Shown here: positions 7,825 through 16,031 of the stretch, one piece after another
Layout: every line of letters starts with the position of its first letter
Position numbering within the stretch: the first letter of the stretch is position 1
From: Bacillota bacterium
GTDB taxonomy: Bacteria; Bacillota; Bacilli; Paenibacillales; NBRC-103111
Length of the DNA stretch: 64,000 bases
NCBI GenBank assembly: GCA_023386955.1
Contig: JAEWIS010000026.1
Span: 124,001 to 188,000 of the forward strand
Direction: 5' to 3'
Notes under the pieces: model-generated
The model's database searches: none
What the model was told of the DNA's origin: nothing
What the model saw: only the letters and a program-made list of their open reading frames with translations
Position numbers and translations under genes: made by a program

Positions 7825-8943
7825 ATGTTCGACACAGATGAAGTCTTACGCTGCGAAGGGTGCGGAGCTGCCCTGCAGGTGGAGGACCCGGGGGCCATCG
7901 GGTATATCCCGGAGGCGGCCTTGAACAAGATTCCGGTGGTTTGCCAAAGATGCTTCCGGATCAAGAACTATAATGAAATGTCCAGTGTTACACTGAATCA
8001 GGATGATTTTCTGAAGATGCTGGGCTCCATTGCCAACAAAAAGGCGCTGGTGGTCCACATTGTGGATGTATTCGACTTCGAAGGCAGTCTTATTGGCGGG
8101 CTCCAGCGTTTTATCGGGAACAATCCCGTGCTGCTGGTGGTCAACAAGATTGATTTGCTGCCCAAGGTCAGCAACTGGAACCGCATCCGCAACTGGGTGC
8201 AAAAGCAGGTCAAGGAAAACGGCCTAAAGGTGGCGGAGACTGTATTGGTCAGTGCCAGGAACAACCAGGGGTTCGACCGGGTGATTGAGTTGGTGGGACG
8301 TTTGCGTGAAGGTCGGGATGTCTATGTGGTAGGCGCCACCAATGTGGGCAAATCTACCTTTATTAACCGGCTGATTCGGGATTACAGCGATTTGGGGTCC
8401 GAGTTGACGGTATCCCAGTATCCGGGTACAACTCTGGATCTGGTGGAAATTCCTTTGGAGGATGGCAAGTCCGTTATCGATACACCGGGCATTGTATACC
8501 GGCACAGGCTGACGGAGCTGCTGCCCAAGCAGTATTTGAAAACAGTGCTGCCGGACAAACCTCTGAAGCCGATGATTTACCAGCTGAACGAGGGACAGAC
8601 GCTGTTCTTTGGAGCATTGGCCCGGTTTGATTTTGTCGCTGGGGAACGGCAGTCCTTTACCTGTTATGTTTCTTCTGGCGTCAAAATTCACCGTACGAAG
8701 CTGGACCGGGCGGACGAGCTGTATGCCGAGCATAAGGGCGAACTGTTGACTCCTCCCGTGCTGGAGGATGTGGAAGCCCTTCCCACCTGGGTAAAGCATA
8801 ATATCCGGGCTAAAGCCGGTGCGGAGACGGAAGTGCTTATCTCCGGGCTTGGCTGGATCACAGTGAACAATAAAAACGGCGCAGATCTGGTGGTTCATGC
8901 CCCGCGGGGGGTTAAAATCGCCGTCCGCACTCCGGTTTTGTAA
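7825..8943 (+). CDS. yqeH: Ribosome biogenesis GTPase YqeH
   Basis: A 372-residue circularly permuted GTPase required for 30S subunit assembly in Bacilli. An N-terminal zinc finger has CEGC (residues 10-13) and CQRC (40-43). The G motifs come in permuted order: NKID (107-110, G4), VSA (142-144, G5), GATNVGKST (170-178, G1), PGTT (200-203, G2) and DTPG (219-222, G3). A C-terminal RNA-binding-type domain follows. The ATG at 7825 is preceded by GGGGGAA. It is 18 bases after yqeG and within the same operon. Confidence 0.97.
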   Translation: MFDTDEVLRCEGCGAALQVEDPGAIGYIPEAALNKIPVVCQRCFRIKNYNEMSSVTLNQDDFLKMLGSIANKKALVVHIVDVFDFEGSLIGGLQRFIGNNPVLLVVNKIDLLPKVSNWNRIRNWVQKQVKENGLKVAETVLVSARNNQGFDRVIELVGRLREGRDVYVVGATNVGKSTFINRLIRDYSDLGSELTVSQYPGTTLDLVEIPLEDGKSVIDTPGIVYRHRLTELLPKQYLKTVLPDKPLKPMIYQLNEGQTLFFGALARFDFVAGERQSFTCYVSSGVKIHRTKLDRADELYAEHKGELLTPPVLEDVEALPTWVKHNIRAKAGAETEVLISGLGWITVNNKNGADLVVHAPRGVKIAVRTPVL

Positions 8944-8971
8944 GAATCTGCAGCTAAGAGAGGGTTGGCTC

Positions 8972-9856
8972 ATGGGAGAAGAGAGAACAGGCTGGGCAGA
9001 GGGGATTCTCAATACGAAAACAATTCTATTCGGCGTCTTCGGCGACCCGGTGGGCCATTCCAAATCCCCATTGATGCTGAACCGGGCATTCCGTGAGGCC
9101 GGCATCAACGGGTCTTACGGGGCCTTTCATATTCTGCCGGGAACGCTGCAGGCTGCGGTAGAAGGGATTCGCGCTTTGGGGTTCCGCGGGGTGAATGTCA
9201 CCATCCCCCACAAGGTAGAGGTGATGAAATATCTGGACCGAATTGATGAGGCTGCACAGGCCATCGGTGCAGTGAACACCATAGTCAATGAGAACGGCGT
9301 GCTGACCGGCTACAATACGGACGGGATCGGATATGTCCGGTCTCTGAAGGAGGAAACCGGCGTGTCCCTGGCAGGCAAGGAGGTTTTGCTGCTCGGTGCA
9401 GGTGGGGCTGCCCGGGGGATTGTCTATGCCTTGGCAAAAGAAGGGGTGGCGAAGATTGTTATCGCCAACCGGACGAAGGAGCGCGCCCTGGAGCTGGCAC
9501 GGGATATGGCTACTCATGTGGCTACAGAGGGGATCGGCATCAGTGAAATTGAAGCCTTTATGGACCGGACGCAGCTGGTGATTAATACAACCGCCGCGGG
9601 AATGCATCCCAATGTGGATGAGCTGCCAATGGACCTTGATCCCTCCCTTCTGCATCGGGAGCTTACTGTAAGTGATCTTGTCTACAATCCGCGAATTACT
9701 GCTCTCCTGAAGCATGCGGCAAATACAGGGGCGCAGATTCACAGCGGCTTGGGCATGTTTGTTTATCAAGGGGCGTACGCCTTTGAATATTGGACTGGTC
9801 GGCCCGCGCCTGTAGGGGCTATGCGGGCTGCAGTGGAAGAGGCTTTTGGAAGCTGA
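8972..9856 (+). CDS. aroE: Shikimate dehydrogenase (NADP)
   Basis: This enzyme reduces 3-dehydroshikimate to shikimate in aromatic amino-acid synthesis. The 294-residue protein shows the shikimate-binding SKSP (residues 30-33), the catalytic Lys in NVTIPHK (Lys81), NTDG (115-118), and the NADP-binding glycine loop GAGGAARG (142-149). The frame is open further upstream into the end of yqeH, but the ATG at 8972 has the GAGAGGG ribosome site about 7 bases away and gives the normal family length. It is called aroD at this same operon position in B. subtilis. Confidence 0.96.
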   Translation: MGEERTGWAEGILNTKTILFGVFGDPVGHSKSPLMLNRAFREAGINGSYGAFHILPGTLQAAVEGIRALGFRGVNVTIPHKVEVMKYLDRIDEAAQAIGAVNTIVNENGVLTGYNTDGIGYVRSLKEETGVSLAGKEVLLLGAGGAARGIVYALAKEGVAKIVIANRTKERALELARDMATHVATEGIGISEIEAFMDRTQLVINTTAAGMHPNVDELPMDLDPSLLHRELTVSDLVYNPRITALLKHAANTGAQIHSGLGMFVYQGAYAFEYWTGRPAPVGAMRAAVEEAFGS

Positions 9857-9901
9857 AATAATAAACGAAATCATTTGATATGAGAATGTGGAGGAGCAAG
9901 C

Positions 9902-10195
9902 ATGCTTACAGGAAAACAAAAAAGGTATTTGCGGTCGGAAGCCCATCATTTGGACCCGATCTTTCAGGTTGGGAAGGGCGGCGTCAACGACCATATGCTG
10001 AAAAGCATCAGTGAGGCGCTGGAGGTCCGGGAGCTTCTGAAGGTATCCATCCTCACCAACAACACGGATGACAAGCATGAGGTGGCGGAGGAGCTGGCAC
10101 AAGGAACGGGAGCGGAGCTGGTTCAGCTTATCGGCAAAACCGTTATTTTGTACAAGGAATCCGCGGAAAACAAGCGCATCGTGCTTCCGCGGTAA
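9902..10195 (+). CDS. yhbY: YhbY-type RNA-binding protein (CRM domain)
   Basis: A 97-residue single-domain protein of the CRS1-YhbY (CRM) family, found on pre-50S ribosomal particles. The N-terminal LTGKQKRYLRSEAHHLDP and the conserved VGKGGVN segment (about residues 23-29) are typical, as is the NNTDDK turn. The length matches the family. The ATG at 9902 follows GTGGAGGAG. It corresponds to yqeI of the B. subtilis operon. Confidence 0.93.
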   Translation: MLTGKQKRYLRSEAHHLDPIFQVGKGGVNDHMLKSISEALEVRELLKVSILTNNTDDKHEVAEELAQGTGAELVQLIGKTVILYKESAENKRIVLPR

Positions 10196-10213
10196 TCCGA
10201 GGGGGAATCCGGC

Positions 10214-10798
10214 ATGCGGATCGGCATTATGGGCGGCACCTTCGACCCTATCCATATGGGGCATTTGTTGGCGGCGGAGCTGGCCAGAGAGGCGGAGCAG
10301 CTGGATGAGGTATGGTTTATGCCCGCCTTTGTTCCTCCCCACAAGCAGAACGGGGCTGTGGCGGAGCCGGACGACAGGCTGGCCATGGCCCGGCTGGCTG
10401 TGGAGGGGAACCCCCATTTTAAGGTGACGGATATTGAAATTGCCAAGCATGATACGTCTTATACGATTGATACGGTGGAGCTGCTAACCTCGCAGCATCC
10501 GGAGGACAGCTTCTGCTTTATCATCGGTGCTGATATGGTCATGTATTTGCCTCATTGGCGGCGGATTGACGAGATTGTCCGTCTCATCCGTTTTGTGGGA
10601 CTGGCAAGGCCGGGTTACACCCTGGCTTTGGAGGAGCTCCCGGAAGCGATCGCAAGCCGGGTGACGTTAGCGCCAATGCCGCTGATGGAGCTGTCTTCAA
10701 CGGAAATCCGCAGGCGGCTGAGTGTCGGACAGACAGTCCGGTATATGGTGCCTGAACCAGTGCGGCTGTATATGGAGGGAAAAGGACTTTATGCCTAA
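10214..10798 (+). CDS. nadD: Nicotinate-nucleotide adenylyltransferase
   Basis: It adenylates nicotinate mononucleotide to deamido-NAD in NAD synthesis. The 194-residue protein carries the nucleotidyltransferase motif GGTFDPIHMGH (residues 7-17), a GADM motif, and the C-terminal SSTEIRRRL (about residues 158-166). The ATG at 10214 follows GAGGGGG. The stop codon overlaps the start of yqeK, as is common for this pair. Confidence 0.96.
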   Translation: MRIGIMGGTFDPIHMGHLLAAELAREAEQLDEVWFMPAFVPPHKQNGAVAEPDDRLAMARLAVEGNPHFKVTDIEIAKHDTSYTIDTVELLTSQHPEDSFCFIIGADMVMYLPHWRRIDEIVRLIRFVGLARPGYTLALEELPEAIASRVTLAPMPLMELSSTEIRRRLSVGQTVRYMVPEPVRLYMEGKGLYA

Positions 10799-11348
10799 CG
10801 ATCAACTGATGGAACAGGTCAAAAGCCAAATGCCCGCCAAACGGTGGTCCCATACCTTGGGTGTCATGGAGTCCGCTTGTATATTGGCGGAGCGTTTTGG
10901 CGCCGACCGGGAAAAAGCGGAGCTGGCCGCGTTGCTGCATGACTATTGCAAATATTGGCCGGTGAACAAGCAGAAGCAGGTTTTGCTGGATCATGATGCA
11001 GCGGGAGATTTGCTGGATTACGAAGCTGCATTGTGGCATGGACCGGCAGCCGCGGTTGTACTTCCTGCGGAGACAGGAGTTACGGATGCGGAGGTACTGG
11101 ACGCCGTGCGGTGGCATACCTCCGGCCGGGAGCAGATGACCCTTTTGGACAAGATCGTCTGTTTGGCGGATTATATCGAACCTAACCGGGATTTTCCCGG
11201 TGTGAATAAGATCCGGCAATTGGCTGAACATAGTCTTGAGAAGGCGCTGGTGGCCGGGTTCGATTCTACGATTTCATTTTTACTGGAGAAGGGGCAGCCG
11301 ATCTATCCGTTGACGGTTTTGTCCCGCAATGCCTTATTGCATGATTGA
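10791..11348 (+). CDS. yqeK: HD-domain hydrolase YqeK (symmetrical Ap4A hydrolase family)
   Basis: A 185-residue HD-domain metal-dependent phosphohydrolase. Metal ligands are visible as His21 (WSHTLGV), His50-Asp51 (LLHDYCKY), a WHGP motif near residue 84, and a downstream Asp in KIVCLADYIEP. Proteins of this family have been shown to hydrolyse diadenosine tetraphosphate symmetrically. The ATG at 10791 overlaps the nadD stop by 8 bases and has GAGGGAAAAGG upstream; a longer upstream extension of the frame is entirely inside nadD and is rejected. Confidence 0.93.
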   Translation: MPNDQLMEQVKSQMPAKRWSHTLGVMESACILAERFGADREKAELAALLHDYCKYWPVNKQKQVLLDHDAAGDLLDYEAALWHGPAAAVVLPAETGVTDAEVLDAVRWHTSGREQMTLLDKIVCLADYIEPNRDFPGVNKIRQLAEHSLEKALVAGFDSTISFLLEKGQPIYPLTVLSRNALLHD

Positions 11349-11372
11349 TAAACACAGGGGAGGAATAAATGA

Positions 11373-11720
11373 ATGAGTTTACAGCCGGAAGCCGTGATGT
11401 CCTTGGTAATGGATGCTGCGGAGGATAAAAAAGCGATGAATCTGGTTGCGTTGAATCTGGAGGGGCTGTCGATGGTGACGGATTATTTCGTAATCTGCCA
11501 CGGCAATTCGGAAACCCAGGTTCAAGCCATTGCCACCGAAATCCGCAAACGGGCCGATGAGAAGGGTGTTACGGTTCGGGGGATCGAAGGTGTGAATACA
11601 GCCAGATGGGTGCTCGTGGATCTGGGTGATGTAGTGGCCCATGTTTTCCATAGGGAGGACCGTGAATATTACAATATCGAACGTCTGTGGTCCGACGCGA
11701 AAGTGGTTGAGCGGGTATGA
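11373..11720 (+). CDS. rsfS: Ribosomal silencing factor RsfS
   Basis: A 115-residue RsfS/YbeB (Iojap) protein that binds ribosomal protein uL14 and blocks subunit joining when nutrients are low. Characteristic segments are DYFVICHGNSETQVQAIA, GDVVAHVF and the C-terminal YYNIERLW. The ATG at 11373 lies 8 bases after AGGGGAGGA; an ATG four bases upstream is out of frame and stops quickly. The last four bases overlap the next gene as ATGA. Confidence 0.95.
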   Translation: MSLQPEAVMSLVMDAAEDKKAMNLVALNLEGLSMVTDYFVICHGNSETQVQAIATEIRKRADEKGVTVRGIEGVNTARWVLVDLGDVVAHVFHREDREYYNIERLWSDAKVVERV

Positions 11721-12625
11721 CCGTGAACTTTCAGGCCGGAACGGCGGTTACGCTTCAAGTGGCCAGGGAAAAGGCGCCTTACGGTTATTTTCTGACAGAC
11801 GGCAGCCAAGATGTGCTGCTCCATTATACGGAGGTTGTCGGCACCATCAAGCAGGGAGAGCAGCTTGAGGTGTATCTGTTCCACGATACGGAGGACCGGC
11901 TGGCGGCAACCATGCGCCGGCCCCGGCTGCTGCTGGGGGAAATGGGTCTACTGGAAGTAACTGATATCCATCCCCGTTTCGGCTGCTTCCTGGACATCGG
12001 TATTGGCCGCAACCTGCTGCTGCCGTTCCGGGAGCTGCCTGATCTTCAAGAGCTGCGTCCCCAGGTAGGGGACAAACTCTACGTGGTGCTGGACCATGAT
12101 AAGCAGGGCCGGATGCTGGGCCGCATGGCCGGAGAGCGGGAGTTCGCGGAGCTGGTGTTCCGTGCACCCGAGTCCTGGATGAACCAGTGGATGGACGCCC
12201 GGGTGTACAAGCCCTTGCAGGACGGAACCTTCGTTATTGTGGAGGGTGGTGTGCTGGGTTTCGGAGCCTTTGGCATGATCCATGCTTCTGAGCGTCCGCG
12301 GCTTTTGCGGGTTGGCGAGGAGGTAAAGGTCCGGGTGACCCACGTCCGCGAGGACGGGCGGGTGAATCTGTCGATGAAGCAGTTGAAGCAAATCGGCCGA
12401 GATGAGGATTCGGAGCGGATTATGGATATGCTCCGGCAGCGGGAAGGCGGCGGTATGCCCTATTCGGACCAGACGCCGGCGGATATTATTGCCAAGCGCT
12501 TCGGCATCAGCAAAGCGGCCTTCAAACGGGCCTTGGGCAAGCTGATGAAGGAAGGGCTGGTTTACCAGAAGGAAAACTGGACCTACTTGAAGCAGGAAGC
12601 CGAGAAAGGTCCTGACGAGGCATGA
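11717..12625 (+). CDS. cvfB: CvfB-family S1-domain RNA-binding protein
   Basis: A 302-residue protein of the CvfB/YitL type with tandem S1-like OB folds and a C-terminal winged helix. OB-fold signatures are LEVTDIHPRFGCFLDIG and FGMIHASERP followed by VRVTHVREDGRVNLSMKQ; the C-terminal part contains RFGISKAAFKRALGKLMKEG. CvfB of Staphylococcus aureus is an RNA-binding regulator of virulence genes. The gene overlaps rsfS and yqeM by 4 bases on each side, so all three are probably translationally coupled. In B. subtilis the homologue (yitL) is not part of this operon, so its presence here is a lineage difference. Confidence 0.9.
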   Translation: MTVNFQAGTAVTLQVAREKAPYGYFLTDGSQDVLLHYTEVVGTIKQGEQLEVYLFHDTEDRLAATMRRPRLLLGEMGLLEVTDIHPRFGCFLDIGIGRNLLLPFRELPDLQELRPQVGDKLYVVLDHDKQGRMLGRMAGEREFAELVFRAPESWMNQWMDARVYKPLQDGTFVIVEGGVLGFGAFGMIHASERPRLLRVGEEVKVRVTHVREDGRVNLSMKQLKQIGRDEDSERIMDMLRQREGGGMPYSDQTPADIIAKRFGISKAAFKRALGKLMKEGLVYQKENWTYLKQEAEKGPDEA

Positions 12626-13422
12626 GCTACGGCAAATTTGCGTTTGTTTATGACCGGCTGATGGAGGATATGCCCTACGGGGATTGGATCGCCTTTGCCC
12701 TGGAGGCCTTCAGCCGGAATGGAATGACGGAGCCCGGAGGAGCCGGGAGCAATGGGGCAAGCCCGGTTGTAGTGGATTTGGGCTGCGGAACAGGCAGCAT
12801 CGCCATTCCCTTGGCTCTGCAGGGCTGCCGGGTTTACGGCATCGATCTGTCGGAGGAGATGCTCTCCATTGCCGAGGACAAAAGCCGGGAGCTGCTGTCC
12901 GGTCCCCGTGGTTCCGTGCCTGGGCCGGTTTGGCTGGCTCAGGATATGCGGGAGTGGGAGCTGGACGAAAAGGCGGATGCGGCGGTTTCCTTTTGCGACT
13001 GCCTGAATTACTTGACGGAGGAAGAGGATGTAGCTGCTGTGTTCAGCCGGACATTCGCCGGGTTGAAGCCGGGCGGAGTGTTTCTGTTCGATGTGCACAC
13101 AGAAAAAACATTGCTGGATTACGCAGAGAATCAGCCTTTTGTGTATAACGAAGAGGATCTGTCGTATATCTGGGAGTGTGAGCTGGATGAGGAGCTTCGG
13201 CTGATCCGGCATGATCTGGCGTTTTTTGTGAAGGAGCCGCAAGGCTGTCTTTACAGCCGCTTTGACGAGACGCATGAGCAGCGGGCTTACCCGCTTAAGC
13301 TGCTCCGCAGCCAGTTAACTGCTGCCGGATTTGCCGACATCCGGGTATGGGCCGATTTCTCGTGGCAGGAAGCGGACGAATCGGCCACGCGGGCGTTTTT
13401 TGTTGCAGTGAAGCCGGTTTAA
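12622..13422 (+). CDS. yqeM: Class I SAM-dependent methyltransferase YqeM
   Basis: A 266-residue Rossmann-fold methyltransferase. SAM-binding motif I is VVDLGCGTGSIAIPLALQG (about residues 49-67), with the acidic residue of motif II in YGIDLSEEM and a later SFCDCLNYL. The substrate is unknown. The start overlaps the cvfB stop by 4 bases (ATGA). It closes the yqe operon, followed by a terminator at 13434-13506. Confidence 0.9.
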   Translation: MSYGKFAFVYDRLMEDMPYGDWIAFALEAFSRNGMTEPGGAGSNGASPVVVDLGCGTGSIAIPLALQGCRVYGIDLSEEMLSIAEDKSRELLSGPRGSVPGPVWLAQDMREWELDEKADAAVSFCDCLNYLTEEEDVAAVFSRTFAGLKPGGVFLFDVHTEKTLLDYAENQPFVYNEEDLSYIWECELDEELRLIRHDLAFFVKEPQGCLYSRFDETHEQRAYPLKLLRSQLTAAGFADIRVWADFSWQEADESATRAFFVAVKPV

Positions 13423-13433
13423 TGAAACCTGAT

Positions 13434-13506
13434 AAAGCCGCCTCTGTTGCGGCACTGACCCTCTTTTTTTCGTCAGGGGGAGTGCTGTGCAGGGGCGGCT
13501 TTTTTG
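13434..13506 (+). terminator. Intrinsic terminator of the yqe operon
   Basis: A 13-bp stem (AAAGCCGCCTCTG with CAGGGGCGGCTTT, one G-U pair) with a long loop is followed by six T. Confidence 0.8.
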
Positions 13507-13531
13507 TGCGGGTAAAAGATGTGGGTGTGGG

Positions 13532-14419
13532 TTAAGCCTGGTCTGCCTGGTCCGGGAAAGCAGCGGCGAAATAACGGCCCCAGTGGGGGCGGCTGCCGTC
13601 GGCATCGGTAAAATCGTATTCCTCCGACAGCTCCCAGGTGCTTAAGGAGCGGCCGTTTTTCCGGGCAACCTGGGGATCGGAGGCTAACGCGGCCACTGCC
13701 CTGCCGATATACGCCGGAGTTTCCGAGGCGATAAAATGAGGGTCCTGGGCGGCCGCATCCCGCCAGTTGGCTTCCGTGACGCCAAAATGGTCCAGCATGG
13801 CCTCGGAGCGCAGGAAGCCCGGGGTAAGGGAGAGCGCTGTTACTCCGTAGGGCTTCAGCTCTTCCGCCAGCCCTTCGGCAATGTGGACGCCGGAAATTTT
13901 GGCCAGGCTGTAAAAGAGGCTGCCCCGGAATTTGTAGCCTACGCCATCTGTAATTTCGATCAGCAGCCCGCTGCCTGCTGCAGCCAACAAAGGGGCGCCG
14001 TAATAGGCGGATATCAGGTGTGCGGAAACGGCTTGCTTCTGCATTTGGAGCCCATGAGTCAGGCTTTGCTCCCAGAAGGGTCTGCCCCATTCCATCAGCA
14101 TATCACCGCCCCAAATATCATTGATAAGGATATCCAGCCGCCCGTACTGCTCCTGCTTCACCCTGGCGAACAAGGCTTGCGTTTCCTCAGGCACTGTAAG
14201 GTCGACCCGCACCGGAATGCCAAACCCGCCCCGGGCGGTAACCCCCTCCGCCGTTTCCTCAATGGTCTCCGGCCGCTGCATGGGGGATGGATTCCCTCTG
14301 GTGCTTCTGCCTGCCACATATACGGTGGCTCCTTGCTCCCCTAATGCCAAGGCGATGGCGCGTCCTGCGCCGCGGGTGCCTCCGGCTACTACTGCAATTT
14401 TTCCCTCTAATGTGCCCAT
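13532..14419 (-). CDS. Short-chain dehydrogenase/reductase
   Basis: A 295-residue classical-type SDR oxidoreductase. The N-terminal nucleotide-binding motif is GGTRGAGRA (about residues 13-21), and the catalytic Tyr-Lys pair is in YSLAKISG (about residues 171-178). An N-terminal GRSTRG suggests NADP preference. The C-terminal tail (ELSEEYDFTDADGSRP) is longer than in minimal SDRs. The ATG at 14419 has AAAGGAAAGGA upstream. It is transcribed divergently from the WYL regulator at 14548, a common arrangement for a regulator and its target. The substrate cannot be told from sequence. Confidence 0.88.
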   Translation of the reverse strand: MGTLEGKIAVVAGGTRGAGRAIALALGEQGATVYVAGRSTRGNPSPMQRPETIEETAEGVTARGGFGIPVRVDLTVPEETQALFARVKQEQYGRLDILINDIWGGDMLMEWGRPFWEQSLTHGLQMQKQAVSAHLISAYYGAPLLAAAGSGLLIEITDGVGYKFRGSLFYSLAKISGVHIAEGLAEELKPYGVTALSLTPGFLRSEAMLDHFGVTEANWRDAAAQDPHFIASETPAYIGRAVAALASDPQVARKNGRSLSTWELSEEYDFTDADGSRPHWGRYFAAAFPDQADQA

Positions 14420-14473
14420 TCGGATCCAATCCTTTCCTTTGTTGGTACCTTCGAAGTTTATGCTACCACGCCA

Positions 14474-14499
14474 ATTAAGACATCCTTTGTCATATTAAT
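14474..14499. promoter_or_regulatory. Candidate operator between the SDR and WYL-regulator genes
   Basis: An imperfect inverted repeat, ATTAAGACA then five bases then TGTCATATTAAT, sits midway in the divergent intergenic region. It would suit a shared operator for the divergent pair. The match is imperfect and no clear promoter boxes flank it. Confidence 0.3.
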
Positions 14500-14547
14500 G
14501 TGGTATCCTTAAAGGAAATCATGTGCGGATGGCGGGAGGTTCATTCT

Positions 14548-15582
14548 ATGCGGGCAGACCGGTTGATTCAGCTGCTGGTGCTTCTCCAGCAATCAGGGAA
14601 ATGGACGGCCAAGGAGCTGGCAGTCAAACTGGAGGTTTCCGAGCGTACGGTGCAGCGGGATATGGAGGCTTTGTCGATGGCAGGCTTTCCTGTATTGGCG
14701 GACCGTGGCGCCAACGGCGGATGGTACCTGCAGGAGGGCTACAGAAGTCTCTTAACGGGGATGAGCCGCAGCGACATTGAGGTGCTGCTTATGCCGGAGC
14801 TTGCGGCAAGAGGGGGAGACTCCCGGTGGGGGGAGGCGTTCCGGCGGGTATCCCAAAAGCTGCTGGTGGCGCTGCCGCAAGGCTGGAGGGAGCAGGCGGA
14901 GCTGGTCAGGCGCCGGATTCTGGTAGACGGCGCAGGCTGGTATGCCCGGACCCCAGATGCCCAGGAAGCCGTGCTTGCCGTTCTGCAGGATGCTTTGTGG
15001 GCCGGCAAAAAGGCATCGTTCCGCTATGGAGCCACTGGCGGTGGGGAAGAGATGGCGGACCGGATCGTGAGCCCCTGCGGCCTGGTGGTTAAAGGCACCG
15101 TCTGGTACCTGGTAGCCGCACCGGAGCAGGCTGGGGATGATAGGGGCAGCGAGGGCGTTGGCGGTGAAGGTCAGGGCGGCCCTGTGGCTGCAGAGTCATT
15201 GCGCACATACCGGGTGTCCCGCATCCGGGAGGTTCGTATGACGGAGCGGGCCGCGGCGGAGATTCCGCCGGATTTTAACCTGGCCGCCTATTGGGAGGCC
15301 TCCCTGGTGCGGTTCCGGGAGCAGCTTCCGGTATATCCCGCCGTTGTGGAGGGGGAGCCGGAGGGCATCCGGCAGCTTGGGGAAACCCGCTATGTCCGGC
15401 TTCTGCGGACGGAGGCTGCTGAGGGCGGGCGGCTCCTGGCGCAGGTGGAGTTCAACACAATGGAATTTGCCGCCTCCATTGTATTGGGCCTGCAAGGGGC
15501 GGTGACGGCGGTGGAGCCGGCGGAGCTTGTGCGGGACATCGCCGTCAAGGCTGCGAGGCTGGCAGAGCTGCACGGGGGGTGA
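14548..15582 (+). CDS. YafY-type transcriptional regulator (HTH + WYL domain)
   Basis: A 344-residue regulator. The N-terminal winged helix reads RADRLIQLLVLLQQSG, then a recognition helix region in SERTVQRDMEAL. A WYL ligand-sensing domain starts near residue 150 (KASFRYGATGG, then CGLVVKGTVWYLVAA), followed by a C-terminal WCX-type extension. The ATG at 14548 has GCGGGAGGT 8 bases upstream; an upstream in-frame start at 14500 lacks one. The divergent SDR gene is the probable target. A Gly/Glu-rich insertion (about residues 196-212) interrupts the WYL domain. Confidence 0.88.
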   Translation: MRADRLIQLLVLLQQSGKWTAKELAVKLEVSERTVQRDMEALSMAGFPVLADRGANGGWYLQEGYRSLLTGMSRSDIEVLLMPELAARGGDSRWGEAFRRVSQKLLVALPQGWREQAELVRRRILVDGAGWYARTPDAQEAVLAVLQDALWAGKKASFRYGATGGGEEMADRIVSPCGLVVKGTVWYLVAAPEQAGDDRGSEGVGGEGQGGPVAAESLRTYRVSRIREVRMTERAAAEIPPDFNLAAYWEASLVRFREQLPVYPAVVEGEPEGIRQLGETRYVRLLRTEAAEGGRLLAQVEFNTMEFAASIVLGLQGAVTAVEPAELVRDIAVKAARLAELHGG

Positions 15583-15597
15583 CGTGCGCCCCGCTTC

Positions 15598-15627
15598 TTG
15601 ACAATGATGGTCCAACAATCATATAAT
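15598..15627 (+). promoter_or_regulatory. Sigma-A promoter of the leuS T-box transcript
   Basis: A perfect TTGACA (15598-15603) and a perfect TATAAT (15622-15627) are separated by 18 bp. Confidence 0.92.
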
Positions 15628-15639
15628 TTCACCATATAT

Positions 15640-15975
15640 GCACAATTTGCTGAAAAAAAGGCTTGGAAAAGGAATAGTAGCGTACGGGGAGACATTACAG
15701 AGAGCCGGAAGCGGTGGAATCCGGCATGTCGCGCCTCTGGCGAACTCGCCTTGGAGCCTGGAGGATGAGGGGAACGGCTAACGACAGATTGTTTGTTGTC
15801 CGGCGCCTTAAGTCCGACCGAAGTAAGCCCGCGTTAAGGGCTGATGAAGTGGGTGGGCAAGGGTTTGCGGCGGATAAGCCGGCAGCCGGGCCCATCAAGC
15901 AGGGTGGTACCGCGGGAAGCCGATGCTCTCGTCCCTAGCAGGTTTTTTATGCTGGAGGCGGGGGCTTTTTTGCGC
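15640..15975 (+). promoter_or_regulatory. T-box leader upstream of leuS
   Basis: The leader senses uncharged tRNA-Leu and controls readthrough into leuS. The invariant T-box AGGGTGGTACCGCG is at 15901-15914, and GTCCCT at 15931-15936 can pair with its AGGG to form the antiterminator. Stem I features are visible at 15671-15740 (GGAATAGTAG and GAGAGCCGGAAGCGGTGGAA). A CTC triplet at 15745-15747 within GCGAACTCGCC is a candidate leucine specifier codon. Two T runs follow, at 15943-15948 and 15965-15971; I could not resolve by eye which hairpin is the terminator. Confidence 0.92.
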
Positions 15976-16031
15976 AAGAATGGTTGAAAACAAGGATTGT
16001 CCACGGAATGAAAAGCGGGAGGAAGTTGGCT

